The position numbers and the translations under genes were made by a program. The notes beneath the pieces were generated by a model, which saw only the letters and a program-made list of their open reading frames with translations, was not told the DNA's origin and ran no database searches. A stretch of 20,510 bases of DNA from Clostridiales bacterium. GTDB taxonomy: Bacteria > Bacillota_A > Clostridia > Peptostreptococcales > Anaerovoracaceae. Of the stretch, positions 1 through 7,171 are shown in pieces (position 1 is the first letter of the stretch; the number at the start of each line of letters is the position of its first letter). The stretch lies in contig JAILFI010000031.1 in assembly GCA_024697655.1 (NCBI GenBank), forward strand, positions 1 through 20,510, in the 5' to 3' direction.

Positions 1-417
<417 letters not shown>

Positions 418-439
418 ACAGTCTCTGAAGAACAGATAT

Positions 440-469
440 AAAAATCCGGCCTTCGACGGCCGGATTTTT
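440..469. terminator. Bidirectional intrinsic terminator
   Basis: Perfect 12-bp stem (440-451 with 458-469) and a 6-base loop. The arms begin with an A-run and end in a T-run, so it works in both directions. It lies between the SEC-C gene (+) and the converging small membrane-protein gene (-) and can end both. Confidence 0.9.
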
Positions 470-485
470 CTTATTCACCACAGAT

Positions 486-866
486 TCATTTTTCGGGGAG
501 CTGGATCCGCTGCACCGCTTCCAGCCGGATCAGCTTTTCTTTCGGCGCTTTTTTCGCGCTATCCACGCGCACCAGCATCCAGTCCTCATCCACGTCGAGG
601 ATAGTATTGGTGCCGTACTTTGAATTGCCGTACATCACAATATCCACATCCCCGTAGTCCTCTTTCAAATCAAGCTTTACGGGTTTTCCGATGCACTCCT
701 TTGCCAGTTCAACCAAAGCTTTGCGGTCGTCCGCATAAGAGGTCCCCTGCATCTTTGTGAGCTGCCGTTCCAGCTCTGTGATCCGCTTTTTCAGACCGCC
801 CTGATTGAGGTATGCAAGGAAACCGAAGATGCCAAATACGAACGCTACCACTCCCATATATTCCAT
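486..866 (-). CDS. Small membrane-anchored protein sharing a domain with the upstream regulator
   Basis: A 126-residue protein with one N-terminal membrane segment (about residues 5-21), a short charged, coiled-coil-like stretch (25-40) and a C-terminal domain (51-126). That domain aligns with the C-terminus of the XRE regulator encoded just upstream: both have an acidic helix, G-[KR]-PVKL, an acidic D-[VI]-D stretch, a W-M-x-V strand, K-K-x-x-x-E-KLI, and a final I-Q-x-L-type strand. The gene starts inside the regulator's stop codon (TAATG, one shared base), so translation is probably coupled. The topology suggests the domain is cytoplasmic and tethered to the membrane. I do not recognise a named family. 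The arrangement suggests the two proteins bind the same ligand or each other, which is inference. Confidence 0.8.
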   Translation of the reverse strand: MEYMGVVAFVFGIFGFLAYLNQGGLKKRITELERQLTKMQGTSYADDRKALVELAKECIGKPVKLDLKEDYGDVDIVMYGNSKYGTNTILDVDEDWMLVRVDSAKKAPKEKLIRLEAVQRIQLPEK

Positions 867-1318
867 TACGCATCCTCCTCCGCATACTCAAGTGACTGAA
901 TAGACGAGACCGGGATCAGTTTTTCGACCTCTCCTTTCTTCGTCTTCGCGCTCACCTTCATCCAGCTGCCTTCAAAATCGGTGATCGTGCAGACCGTATT
1001 ATATAGATCGATATCCGCCTCTTCATCGAAGAATGACAGTTTCACCGGGCGGCCGAGCGATTCCTCCAGCAAACGGCTGATGCCGCTCTTAGGAGCCGCC
1101 GCGCCCTGCTCATCCTGCAGATCATCCTTCAGCAGATAATCGCAGCTCACGCCGAGCAGTTCCGCGATGTCGCCGATCTTGTCGATGTCCGGCATCACAG
1201 TGCCGGCCTCCCAGCGGCTGACCGTCTGCCGGGTGACAGACAGTTTTTCCGCGAATTCGATCTGAGTCATCCCCAGGTCCTTCCTCTTCGCCGCGATCTT
1301 TGTTCCAAGTGCCTGCAT
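866..1318 (-). CDS. XRE-family (Cro/CI-type) transcriptional regulator with C-terminal sensor-like domain
   Basis: A 150-residue protein. Residues 7-62 form a classic XRE helix-turn-helix (TKIAAKRKDLGMTQIEFAEK, then SVTRQTVSRWEAG, then the IAELLGVSCDYLL ending). A short linker leads to residues 80-147, a small beta-rich domain also present in the downstream membrane protein. I chose the ATG at 1318 because AGGAAGTG sits just upstream; a longer frame to 1417 lacks a ribosome binding site and would run through the promoter. The regulator probably controls its own two-gene unit: a good sigma-A promoter and an 8+8 inverted repeat lie directly upstream. Other targets and the signal are unknown. 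The DNA-binding class is certain. Confidence 0.9.
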   Translation of the reverse strand: MQALGTKIAAKRKDLGMTQIEFAEKLSVTRQTVSRWEAGTVMPDIDKIGDIAELLGVSCDYLLKDDLQDEQGAAAPKSGISRLLEESLGRPVKLSFFDEEADIDLYNTVCTITDFEGSWMKVSAKTKKGEVEKLIPVSSIQSLEYAEEDA

Positions 1319-1360
1319 ATCGTCACTTCCTTTCAGTGGTTTTCTGCTTCCTGCACCATC

Positions 1361-1390
1361 ATTGTACAGAGTCCCCTGCGCCGCTGACAA
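1361..1390 (-). promoter_or_regulatory. Sigma-A promoter of the XRE regulator unit
   Basis: On the minus strand, -35 TTGTCA (1385-1390) and -10 TACAAT (1361-1366) are separated by 18 bases. Transcription would begin about 35 bases before the ATG at 1318. Confidence 0.65.
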
Positions 1391-1406
1391 GCAATTTGCG
1401 CGTGCA

Positions 1407-1431
1407 AAATGTAACATACCGGTTTACATTT
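1407..1431. promoter_or_regulatory. Inverted repeat upstream of the regulator promoter, candidate operator
   Basis: AAATGTAA (1407-1414) and TTACATTT (1424-1431) are perfect 8-base arms around a 9-base spacer. The site lies 17 bases upstream of the -35 hexamer, within reach of an autoregulating XRE dimer. Binding is inferred from position only. Confidence 0.5.
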
Positions 1432-1433
1432 CA

Positions 1434-1462
1434 CACAAAAACCCGGCGTTTCCGCCGGGTTT
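1434..1462 (-). terminator. Intrinsic terminator of the PPOX-family gene
   Basis: A 10-bp GC-rich stem (1439-1448 with 1453-1462) with a 4-base loop, followed on the minus strand by a T-run. It lies 51 bases past the stop codon at 1513. Confidence 0.85.
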
Positions 1463-1512
1463 CGATACTTTTATGAGATCTTTGCAGACTTTTTCTGATA
1501 CTGCCGCGCGAC

Positions 1513-1992
1513 CTATTCGGTTCTCATCTTGACAGTGTATTCATCCACATCGACTTTGAAAACGCTGACGATCTTCGCCATCTTTTCGTTGATTTCGAAG
1601 TCTTTGCCGGTCTGCAGCTTCATAAGCGCTTTGAGGCCTTTGATCTTCTCTTCCGGATCCTCGAGCAGACACACCTTGCCGCGCGCCATGACGCTGGAGA
1701 ACGTCGCGCCGTTGTCGCAGGCAATGTCGGAATACATCAGTTCCTCATCCGTATCGATCTCTACGAACGCGCGCCCGTCTGCCTTTACGAGGTCGACTTT
1801 ATGGCCTTCTCTGGCACCGTGCATGTAGAAAGTCAGTTTGCCCTCTTCATCCATCTCGTACCCGTAATGAAGCGGCACGATGTACGGATACCCTTCATCA
1901 AACAGCCCCAGGTGCAGCACACGCGCCTTGTTCAGGATCTCGCGGATCACTGCAGGGTCCTTCACTTCTCTGTCTTTTCTCCTCATTTCCAT
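1513..1992 (-). CDS. Pyridoxamine 5'-phosphate oxidase-like, NimA-type flavin-binding protein
   Basis: A 159-residue protein of the split-barrel PPOX-like family, close to the NimA/5-nitroimidazole-reductase branch. Typical features are the N-terminal helix (DPAVIREILNKARVLHLGL), the strand pair GYPYIVPLHYGY, and the flavin/phosphate region FYMHGAREGHKVDLVKADGR with conserved His and Lys, then FSSVMARGKVCLLEDPEEK. The length is normal. Members bind FMN, FAD or F420 and act as cytoplasmic reductases or oxidases; the substrate cannot be read from sequence, and the name does not prove nitroimidazole resistance. I chose ATG 1992 because a six-G Shine-Dalgarno lies eight bases upstream. The gene stands alone, with its own promoter and terminator. 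Confidence 0.88.
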   Translation of the reverse strand: MEMRRKDREVKDPAVIREILNKARVLHLGLFDEGYPYIVPLHYGYEMDEEGKLTFYMHGAREGHKVDLVKADGRAFVEIDTDEELMYSDIACDNGATFSSVMARGKVCLLEDPEEKIKGLKALMKLQTGKDFEINEKMAKIVSVFKVDVDEYTVKMRTE

Positions 1993-2015
1993 GGCATCAG
2001 CCCCCCTTCGCAGCT

Positions 2016-2054
2016 ATTATAACATGCAGCCAAAACCTTGACCAATCACTGGTC
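2016..2054 (-). promoter_or_regulatory. Promoter of the PPOX-family gene, with overlapping inverted repeat
   Basis: Minus strand: perfect -10 TATAAT (2016-2021) preceded by TGT (extended -10). A -35-like TTGGTC (2040-2045) lies 18 bases upstream. The -35 is part of an inverted repeat, GACCA (2040-2044) and TGGTC (2050-2054), which could be a repressor site. Confidence 0.65.
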
Positions 2055-2113
2055 TTGATGCACCGCATCAGTTTCAGCAATCACTCTCCTGCCGCAGCAA
2101 GTTCCTGTTCCTT

Positions 2114-2860
2114 TTACTTGAACACCACTCTGGCAGCAAAGGCTTCCTGTGTGTCTTTGGCACCTGTCACCAGGACCTCCTCCGCACTCTCAAAACGCCG
2201 CAGAGCAACCGTGTCACCGGCGGACAATTCCCCGTGGAAATAAAACTCCAGGCAGACCGCCTCCGCAAGGCGCGCTCTGGCTTCTTCGGACATCGTATCG
2301 TACAGGAACTCCCCGTAACGGCTGTTGTTCACGTGGTTGGACGCGTCGATCATGGACGGATAGACAAGGCGGGTCTCTATGTCCTCAAGATCGTACTTTT
2401 TCGTTTTGAAACGCGCTTTTTTGCCGGGATAAAGAGGCGGTTCCTCGCGCAGATCCATTGCGGCAGGCGCTTCCTCTCCGCGGTAGATCTCGCGCTTCTT
2501 CACATCGAGAAGCGTCCACATCGAACCAACGCCGAAGACATCTTCCCCTGCCTCATTGCGGAAAAGCATGTCTCTGCCGTACATCCCGTGCCGCCAGCCC
2601 GTGCACCAGGTCTTCGCCGTCAGCACATCGTTCTGCCGGACCGGTGCGAGCAGATGGACCTCCATCGCCAGGAGCACCCAGGCAACGCCGAACTCTTCCA
2701 TGAGCTTTGCGTTGTTCGCATTGAACGCTTTGACGTGCTGGTCCGCCAGGTCCGTGGCTTTGCGCAGATACGCATCCGGCCGGAGGATCCCGTTCTCGTT
2801 GAACAGCCCTGTGCCAAAGGGCACGCTGTAATTGTAATCGCTCTCTTTCCTATCTCCCAT
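2114..2860 (-). CDS. Acyl-ACP thioesterase family protein
   Basis: A 248-residue double-hotdog protein of the bacterial acyl-ACP thioesterase family, which hydrolyses acyl-ACP to free fatty acid in the cytoplasm. The first hotdog spans about residues 10-125, with the family-like stretch from W61 to the W115-TLLD strand. The second (about 155-248) carries IDASNHVNNSRYGEFLYD (171-188), equivalent to the plant FatA/FatB N-x-H active-site segment, here N175 and H176-VNN. I chose ATG 2860 because GGAGA precedes it; the longer frame reaches into the upstream gene without a ribosome binding site. It is the last gene of the six-gene operon, 4 bases after the deacylase stop. Chain-length preference is unknown. 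I found no clear intrinsic terminator in 1993-2113. Confidence 0.88.
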   Translation of the reverse strand: MGDRKESDYNYSVPFGTGLFNENGILRPDAYLRKATDLADQHVKAFNANNAKLMEEFGVAWVLLAMEVHLLAPVRQNDVLTAKTWCTGWRHGMYGRDMLFRNEAGEDVFGVGSMWTLLDVKKREIYRGEEAPAAMDLREEPPLYPGKKARFKTKKYDLEDIETRLVYPSMIDASNHVNNSRYGEFLYDTMSEEARARLAEAVCLEFYFHGELSAGDTVALRRFESAEEVLVTGAKDTQEAFAARVVFK

Positions 2861-2864
2861 CGTT

Positions 2865-3425
2865 TTATTCTCCAATCGCTGCAGGCGCATCGTCATAGAT
2901 GACCCCGCAGCCCATCGCTTTGATGACCCGGCGCATGTCACCGACCGTCATGGTCACCGTTGCACGGTTATCATTCGGGTGGAAACTGATCTCTTCGCTG
3001 TCCGGCGCAGAGGCGACCGACCGGCCGACGACCAGCGTCACCGCATGCTCCTTGTCATTGAGGAGACCGAACACCGAGCAGGCACCGGTCGTGACCCCGA
3101 GATACTGCAAGAGTTCTTCGTCGTCACAGAACGCGATCCGCCGGCTCCAGCCGACGACGTCACGGTACCCCTTGATATCGAGCCGCTCATCCCAGAGGAG
3201 CAGGACCAGATAGTACCGGTCCGCCCGGGTGTCGCGCACGAAAAGGTTCTTGATGTGGAGCCCGTCGAACTTGAAATCACTCTTCTCCACATCATCGCAG
3301 GTCAGGAATGCTTCGTGTCTGGTCAGGGTGTACTCGATCCCGAGCTGATCCAGCAGCTCATAGACCGGCACTTCATTCGGGCTCCTGGCTTCCGCGATCG
3401 CTTTCTTCGTGTCTTCTCTCATCAT
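2865..3425 (-). CDS. YbaK/ProX-type aminoacyl-tRNA deacylase (PrdX / ProXp-ala-like)
   Basis: A 186-residue free-standing editing domain. Members hydrolyse mischarged Ala-tRNA(Pro), correcting errors by prolyl-tRNA synthetase. Family signatures are the helix VYELLDQLGIEYTLTRHEA (21-39), the catalytic-lysine strand HIKNLFVRD (57-65, K59), DIKGYRDVVG, the LGVTTGACSVFGLLND segment (109-124, the usual L-G-x-x-x-G-x-x-x-x-F-G-L-x-N-D), and SFHPNDNRATVTMTVGDM near the end. Two adjacent ATGs (3425, 3422) overlap the nth stop codon. I give the first, but 3422 sits slightly better behind AGAGG. Translation is probably coupled to nth. Substrate specificity is by homology only. Confidence 0.88.
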   Translation of the reverse strand: MMREDTKKAIAEARSPNEVPVYELLDQLGIEYTLTRHEAFLTCDDVEKSDFKFDGLHIKNLFVRDTRADRYYLVLLLWDERLDIKGYRDVVGWSRRIAFCDDEELLQYLGVTTGACSVFGLLNDKEHAVTLVVGRSVASAPDSEEISFHPNDNRATVTMTVGDMRRVIKAMGCGVIYDDAPAAIGE

Positions 3426-4063
3426 ACCCCTCTCTTTAAGCACAGATCCGCCAGCGGGCAGATGTCGCACTGCGGCGTTCTGGCGCTGCAGCAGCGCCTG
3501 CCGTGGAAGATGATCGTGTGGTGCGCTTCGGTCCAGCGGTCCTGCGGAATCGCCCTCTTCAGCTGTTCCTCCGTTTTGAACACATCTTTGGCATCAGCCA
3601 GTCCGATACGGTTGCTGACACGGAACACGTGCGTATCCACCGCGATCCGCTGATGCCCGAAGGCCTCCGCCATCACGACATTGGCCGTCTTCTGCCCGAC
3701 GCCGGGCAGCGCCTGCAGCTTTTTCTGGTCATCCGGCACCTTGCCGTCATACTGTTCGACCAGCGCCGCCGCCTGCTCGACGAGCCGCTGCGACTTCGTT
3801 TTATAAAGACCGATCGTACGGATGATCCGCGCGATGTCCGCCGGATCCGCCTCCGCCATCGCGAAGACATCCGGATACGCCGCGAACAGCGCCGGTGTGA
3901 CCTTGTTGACGCTTACGTCCGTTGTCTGCGCGGACAGCGTGACAGCGACAAGCAGTTCATACGGGTCACAGTGATCGAGCGCGCAGCCTGCCTCGGGATA
4001 GGCCTCCCGCAGGCGGTCCAGCACCTCAACGGTCTGTGCTTTTGTCAGTCTCTTCCTCGGCAT
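3422..4063 (-). CDS. nth: Endonuclease III, base-excision repair glycosylase/AP lyase
   Basis: A 213-residue enzyme that removes oxidised pyrimidines and cleaves abasic sites. The helix-hairpin-helix LPGVGQKTA (119-127) carries the catalytic lysine K125; the catalytic aspartate is D143 in AVDTHVFRVSNR. The C-terminal [4Fe-4S] loop has the classic spacing C192-x6-C199-x2-C202-x5-C208. The length is normal (E. coli Nth is about 211). ATG 4063 follows AAGGAG at seven bases. The 5' end overlaps the upstream membrane-protein gene by 38 bases and the 3' end overlaps the deacylase by 4, so it is the fourth gene of one operon. A longer frame to 4183 lies inside the neighbour and is rejected. Confidence 0.96.
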   Translation of the reverse strand: MPRKRLTKAQTVEVLDRLREAYPEAGCALDHCDPYELLVAVTLSAQTTDVSVNKVTPALFAAYPDVFAMAEADPADIARIIRTIGLYKTKSQRLVEQAAALVEQYDGKVPDDQKKLQALPGVGQKTANVVMAEAFGHQRIAVDTHVFRVSNRIGLADAKDVFKTEEQLKRAIPQDRWTEAHHTIIFHGRRCCSARTPQCDICPLADLCLKRGV

Positions 4064-4769
4064 TCTTCTGCTCCTTTTCTTCCGGATGATACAGGACGAA
4101 CTCCGGCATCTCCCGCGGAGTATCCCGGTGCTCAGCCGCACCGCCCTGCCGCATCTTTTTTCCGATACGGCGCTCGAAAACATACGCGCATTCCGACAGG
4201 ATCACATCATAGGCTGCAAACACAGCCCAGCCGCCAATGCAAAGGACCGCAGCGGGAAGATCCGCTGCAGAAGGCAGGAACGAAAACCCCGCCTCTCCAA
4301 GGAACAGACCCTTGAACCCAATGTAAAGCGCCAGAAAGGCAGCCACGTAATAGACCGTCTTGAGCGCCAGGCAACCGATCCTCTTCGGCAGCACGCCTCC
4401 GCGCAGGAGGCCCCCTGCTGTGTCTGTCACCTTCTCCAGTCCCCATTTGACCAGCGGGTACAGCCCGAACACCAATGCCAGCGGGATCACCGCCAGTTTA
4501 TCCGGTACGAGCAGGAAGCCCAGCAGACATGCCGCCGCATAAAGTACGAAACCGCCTGCTATCCCCGTTTCTTCACAAAACACATAGATCCCGCAGGAGG
4601 CAACGAGCAGGAGTGTCATCTCCGCGCCGGGCACGACGCTGCTCATAAACACGCCTGCTATGCAAAGAGCCAGCAGGATGCCTCCGAGCGCCATGTGGTA
4701 CGCGGAGAGCCCCTTCCGGCCCGTCGTCTGCTGATTTTTCATTGCTTTTCCGGTCATCCTGTCTTTCAT
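4026..4769 (-). CDS. Predicted six-TM membrane protein of unknown function
   Basis: A 247-residue protein. Hydrophobic segments lie at about 26-45, 50-66, 71-88, 92-110, 133-157 and 170-192, followed by a charged, probably cytoplasmic tail (198-247) rich in Glu and Lys. The first four segments resemble the compact helices of small substrate-binding membrane proteins (for example ECF-type S subunits), but I see no diagnostic motif and do not assign it. ATG 4769 is chosen because AGGA, formed with the upstream stop (TAGGA), lies 6-7 bases before it. It begins 8 bases after the J-domain gene and overlaps nth by 38 bases, so expression is tied to both. Confidence 0.8.
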   Translation of the reverse strand: MKDRMTGKAMKNQQTTGRKGLSAYHMALGGILLALCIAGVFMSSVVPGAEMTLLLVASCGIYVFCEETGIAGGFVLYAAACLLGFLLVPDKLAVIPLALVFGLYPLVKWGLEKVTDTAGGLLRGGVLPKRIGCLALKTVYYVAAFLALYIGFKGLFLGEAGFSFLPSAADLPAAVLCIGGWAVFAAYDVILSECAYVFERRIGKKMRQGGAAEHRDTPREMPEFVLYHPEEKEQKNAEEETDKSTDR

Positions 4770-4777
4770 GCGCGGTC

Positions 4778-5377
4778 CTAGAAGCAGTTGCAGCAGCAAT
4801 CCGCACACAGATAGCACTGGCACGCCTGACAGAATGCGTCCTCATAGGAGTACCCCTGCCCCTGCGAAACATTGCGGTAACGGCTGCCCATCCCCGCGAG
4901 CGTGTTACGGGCACGCTGATACTCATAATTGGCAGGATCCATATTGCAGGCCTGATCGATCTTGGAATAGGCATCGTCGAACATACCGCGCTTGTAGCTG
5001 ATCATCCCGGACAGGAAGATCCACTCCGCATTGCGGATGCTGACACCGGCAAGCGCCGCCTCCGCTTCCGCAAGCCGCCCCGCATCGATGTCGCGGCGCA
5101 CCTGCTGGAAAACCGGGTCGTTTGCGCTGCTGCCGGTATAGGAACTGCTGTATGTGCCGCTCTGATACGTGCCGCTGCTGTAATTGCCGCCCGGCTGCCG
5201 CATCAGCGTCTCGTACGCCTCGTTGACCTCGCGCAGTTTTTCTTCCGCGAGATCCGCGAGCGGATTGTCCTGATACTTGTCAGGATGGTATTTCTTCACC
5301 AGTTCTCTATAGGCTGCTTTGATTTCTTCTTCCGAGGCACCCTGCCGGATGCCGAGGACTTCATAGGGGTCTCTCAT
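4778..5377 (-). CDS. J-domain (DnaJ-like) protein with cysteine-rich tail
   Basis: A 199-residue protein with an N-terminal J domain (about 2-62) containing the HPD motif (YHPDKY) that stimulates DnaK ATPase. A Ser/Thr/Tyr/Gly-rich linker with [16 protein letters not shown] repeats follows, then a helical TPR-like stretch (about 92-150, [15 protein letters not shown] ... [16 protein letters not shown]). The end is remarkable: eight cysteines in the last 18 residues. The zinc-finger and client-binding domains of true DnaJ are absent, so it is a specialised co-chaperone. ATG 5377 shares one base with the upstream stop (TGATG); an in-frame TTG at 5380 is the alternative. It is the second gene of the operon, directly after the DUF5685 gene, which suggests a joint role. 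Confidence 0.9.
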   Translation of the reverse strand: MRDPYEVLGIRQGASEEEIKAAYRELVKKYHPDKYQDNPLADLAEEKLREVNEAYETLMRQPGGNYSSGTYQSGTYSSSYTGSSANDPVFQQVRRDIDAGRLAEAEAALAGVSIRNAEWIFLSGMISYKRGMFDDAYSKIDQACNMDPANYEYQRARNTLAGMGSRYRNVSQGQGYSYEDAFCQACQCYLCADCCCNCF

Positions 5378-6291
5378 CAATTGTTTCCTCTCAGTTTTTC
5401 AAGCACTTTGTCCGTCTGCCGCAGCAGGCCGAACTGCACTATATTCTTAATTATATCTGTATGGCGTCTGATTTCAAGAAGATCCAGACTGCCCGCCATA
5501 TCCGCCAGACACGACAGGAGGATCCGCTCGGCATCATCATGTACCCGTTTGCTGAAATCTTCCTTTGTTTCGGCTGAAGAGTCGTACAGGAACCGCTCTT
5601 TGAACGGATTGTAGCCGCCCGAGGCGATGTCCTCCGCCAGATCGTCCGCCGCATCGACCAGATAGATCCAGCGGCCCATCTGATACCCGAACTGCGCCAG
5701 TACGCGCTGCTCAGCCTGCAATGCGCGGCTGCCGGAGGCTTCCCTGCCGGCTGTCCGCACAGCGTTCTGCCCTCCCGTCAGAATGGCTTCCATGATCCTG
5801 CCGGTCGGGTCCGCCGCCTCGTCGCAGGACGCGCACTGCTGCGATTCCAGAGCGGTCTGTCTGGCAAGCTGTGCCGCAAGGACGCCGCCGAGATCCGGCC
5901 GCACCTGCTCGATCTGCCTTTTCGCGCCGCGCAGACAGCGCGCTGCAGCAGCTGCTTTGACGGAATGTTCATCCTGCCGGTCGTCTTCCATCTTGTAATA
6001 CGCGAGCAGCAGCATCACGTCGGCTGCATAGTCCACAGCCATCTCCCGCACCACCAGTTTTTCCTTTACCGGGTGCGCGAGGCAGCGCTCTTTGCTGAGG
6101 CTGTAGTCTTCCGGTTCGGTCAGTCCTGCCAGAAGCAGCGCGATGAAAGCCGCGTCAAACGTCAGCGCCATCCGGGGGATCTGCCCGTACCGTGCGCCGA
6201 TGGACTTGCAGACACCGCAATAGTACGCATTGTAGCGCTCCCAGTCCTTCATCTTCAGTTCCGCTTTATCGCATGTGACATATCCAAACAT
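5377..6291 (-). CDS. DUF5685 family protein
   Basis: A 304-residue, mostly helical protein beginning [20 protein letters not shown], the typical opening of the DUF5685 family of Bacillota. Visible motifs are [10 protein letters not shown] (23-32, CxxC), an Asp-rich KMEDDRQDE (100-108, a DDxxD), a second pair of cysteines (QQCASC, 151-156), and an Asp-rich DAADDLAED (213-221) followed by GGYNP. The two Asp-rich motifs recall metal-diphosphate-binding motifs of isoprenoid synthases, but the activity is unknown. The frame continues to a GTG at 6306; I prefer ATG 6291 because homologues start at MFGYV. No Shine-Dalgarno is visible, and a perfect TATAAT ends six bases before the ATG. It is the first gene of the six-gene operon. 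Confidence 0.88.
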   Translation of the reverse strand: MFGYVTCDKAELKMKDWERYNAYYCGVCKSIGARYGQIPRMALTFDAAFIALLLAGLTEPEDYSLSKERCLAHPVKEKLVVREMAVDYAADVMLLLAYYKMEDDRQDEHSVKAAAAARCLRGAKRQIEQVRPDLGGVLAAQLARQTALESQQCASCDEAADPTGRIMEAILTGGQNAVRTAGREASGSRALQAEQRVLAQFGYQMGRWIYLVDAADDLAEDIASGGYNPFKERFLYDSSAETKEDFSKRVHDDAERILLSCLADMAGSLDLLEIRRHTDIIKNIVQFGLLRQTDKVLEKLRGNN

Positions 6292-6297
6292 ATCAGT

Positions 6298-6303
6298 ATT
6301 ATA
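6298..6303 (-). promoter_or_regulatory. -10 element of the six-gene operon, positioned for a leaderless start
   Basis: Perfect TATAAT on the minus strand with only six bases (6292-6297) before ATG 6291, so transcription would start at or next to the A of ATG. No convincing -35 lies 16-18 bases upstream. Confidence 0.5.
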
Positions 6304-6374
6304 CACTACAGAAGCGGGTCTTTGATACCGGAATCGCAGGCAGCCGGATTTCTGTTCCCGGAAGCGGATGCGGG

Positions 6375-6430
6375 TTGACTCACCGGCTGTTCATTTGTAT
6401 AATCGTATACAAATCTACAATTATACAAAT
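6375..6430 (+). promoter_or_regulatory. gntR promoter overlapped by inverted-repeat operator
   Basis: -35 TTGACT (6375-6380), 17-base spacer, -10 TATAAT (6398-6403). Over and after the -10 lie perfect arms ATTTGTAT (6393-6400) and ATACAAAT (6407-6414). A third half-site, ATACAAAT, repeats at 6423-6430, 16 bases on. TTGTATAAT (6395-6403) and ATTATACAA (6420-6428) form a second, wider repeat. The position points to autorepression by the GntR protein. Confidence 0.75.
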
Positions 6431-6478
6431 TCAGCGGCGCAGCATCCGATGCAGCGCCTTGTTCAGAAAGGAATCCCC

Positions 6479-7147
6479 GTGGCAGTCACCGTAAAAAGTC
6501 TTACCGGCATCAAACAGACCGCAGCTTCCCTCTCGGAAGACCTGGCCGCTCGTATCCGTGAAGATATCCTGAGCGGCAAACTCAAAGACCGGAGCAAGCT
6601 CACCGAGCAGACCATCTGCGACCAGTACAAAGTCAGCAGGACCCCCGTTCGTGAAGCGCTGTCCAAACTCGAGGTGGAAGGACTGGTGGAAAGCATCCCC
6701 AACCGCGGCGCCTTCGTCCGCGGGCTTTCACAGCAGGACATGGCAGACATCCTGACCATGCGCGAGATCTACGAGGTCCAGGCAGTGCGCTGGGCGGTCG
6801 AACGGATCACCGATGAAGAAATGGATGAACTGGAGGAGAACTTTGAATTCATGGAGTTTTACACCATGAAGAACGATATTGAAAAAATGCTCAATATCAA
6901 CCGCAGTTTCCATCAGATGATCTACCGCGCCTCACACAACCGCATGCTCGTGCAGTTGCTCTCCGCCTACCAGAACTATATCCGTCACGATACCGGCGCG
7001 CTCTCCCACACCGAGGACTATCTGCAGACTGTTCTGAGCGAGCACCGGCGGATCTTTCTGGCGATCCGTGAGCGCAACGAGGAGGAAGCCATAAGAGCAA
7101 TGACCGATCACATGCATCACTCTGTCCTGCGGCACCGCGGAGAGTGA
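6479..7147 (+). CDS. GntR family transcriptional regulator, FCD (FadR) subfamily
   Basis: A 222-residue regulator. The winged helix-turn-helix covers about residues 18-82 (LAARIREDILSGKL, LTEQTICDQYKVSRTPVREALSKLEVEGLV, PNRGAFV). The all-helical FCD ligand domain follows (about 88-215), with likely metal-binding histidines H145 (NRSFHQMI), H189 (SEHRRIF) and H211 (DHMHHS). I chose GTG 6479 because AAGGAA lies five bases upstream and the family start pattern fits; the longer frame to 6368 crosses the promoter. Such proteins bind small organic acids or amino-acid derivatives and usually sit beside a catabolic operon. None is adjacent here, so the ligand is unknown. It diverges from the DUF5685 operon and may also affect it. 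Confidence 0.92.
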   Translation: MAVTVKSLTGIKQTAASLSEDLAARIREDILSGKLKDRSKLTEQTICDQYKVSRTPVREALSKLEVEGLVESIPNRGAFVRGLSQQDMADILTMREIYEVQAVRWAVERITDEEMDELEENFEFMEFYTMKNDIEKMLNINRSFHQMIYRASHNRMLVQLLSAYQNYIRHDTGALSHTEDYLQTVLSEHRRIFLAIRERNEEEAIRAMTDHMHHSVLRHRGE

Positions 7148-7171
7148 TCCCGCAAAATCAAATAGCAGACT

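Noticed and set aside
1319..1417. Longer start for the XRE regulator
   Set aside because: Would run through the promoter hexamers and lacks a ribosome site; the XRE domain starts right after ATG 1318.
2056..2070. TGATGC/GCATCA hairpin after the thioesterase gene
   Set aside because: Only 6 pairs and no T-run on either strand, so not supported as a terminator.
4742..5614. Plus-strand frame over the J-domain and membrane-protein genes
   Set aside because: Antisense shadow; the minus-strand genes have HPD, membrane segments and ribosome sites.
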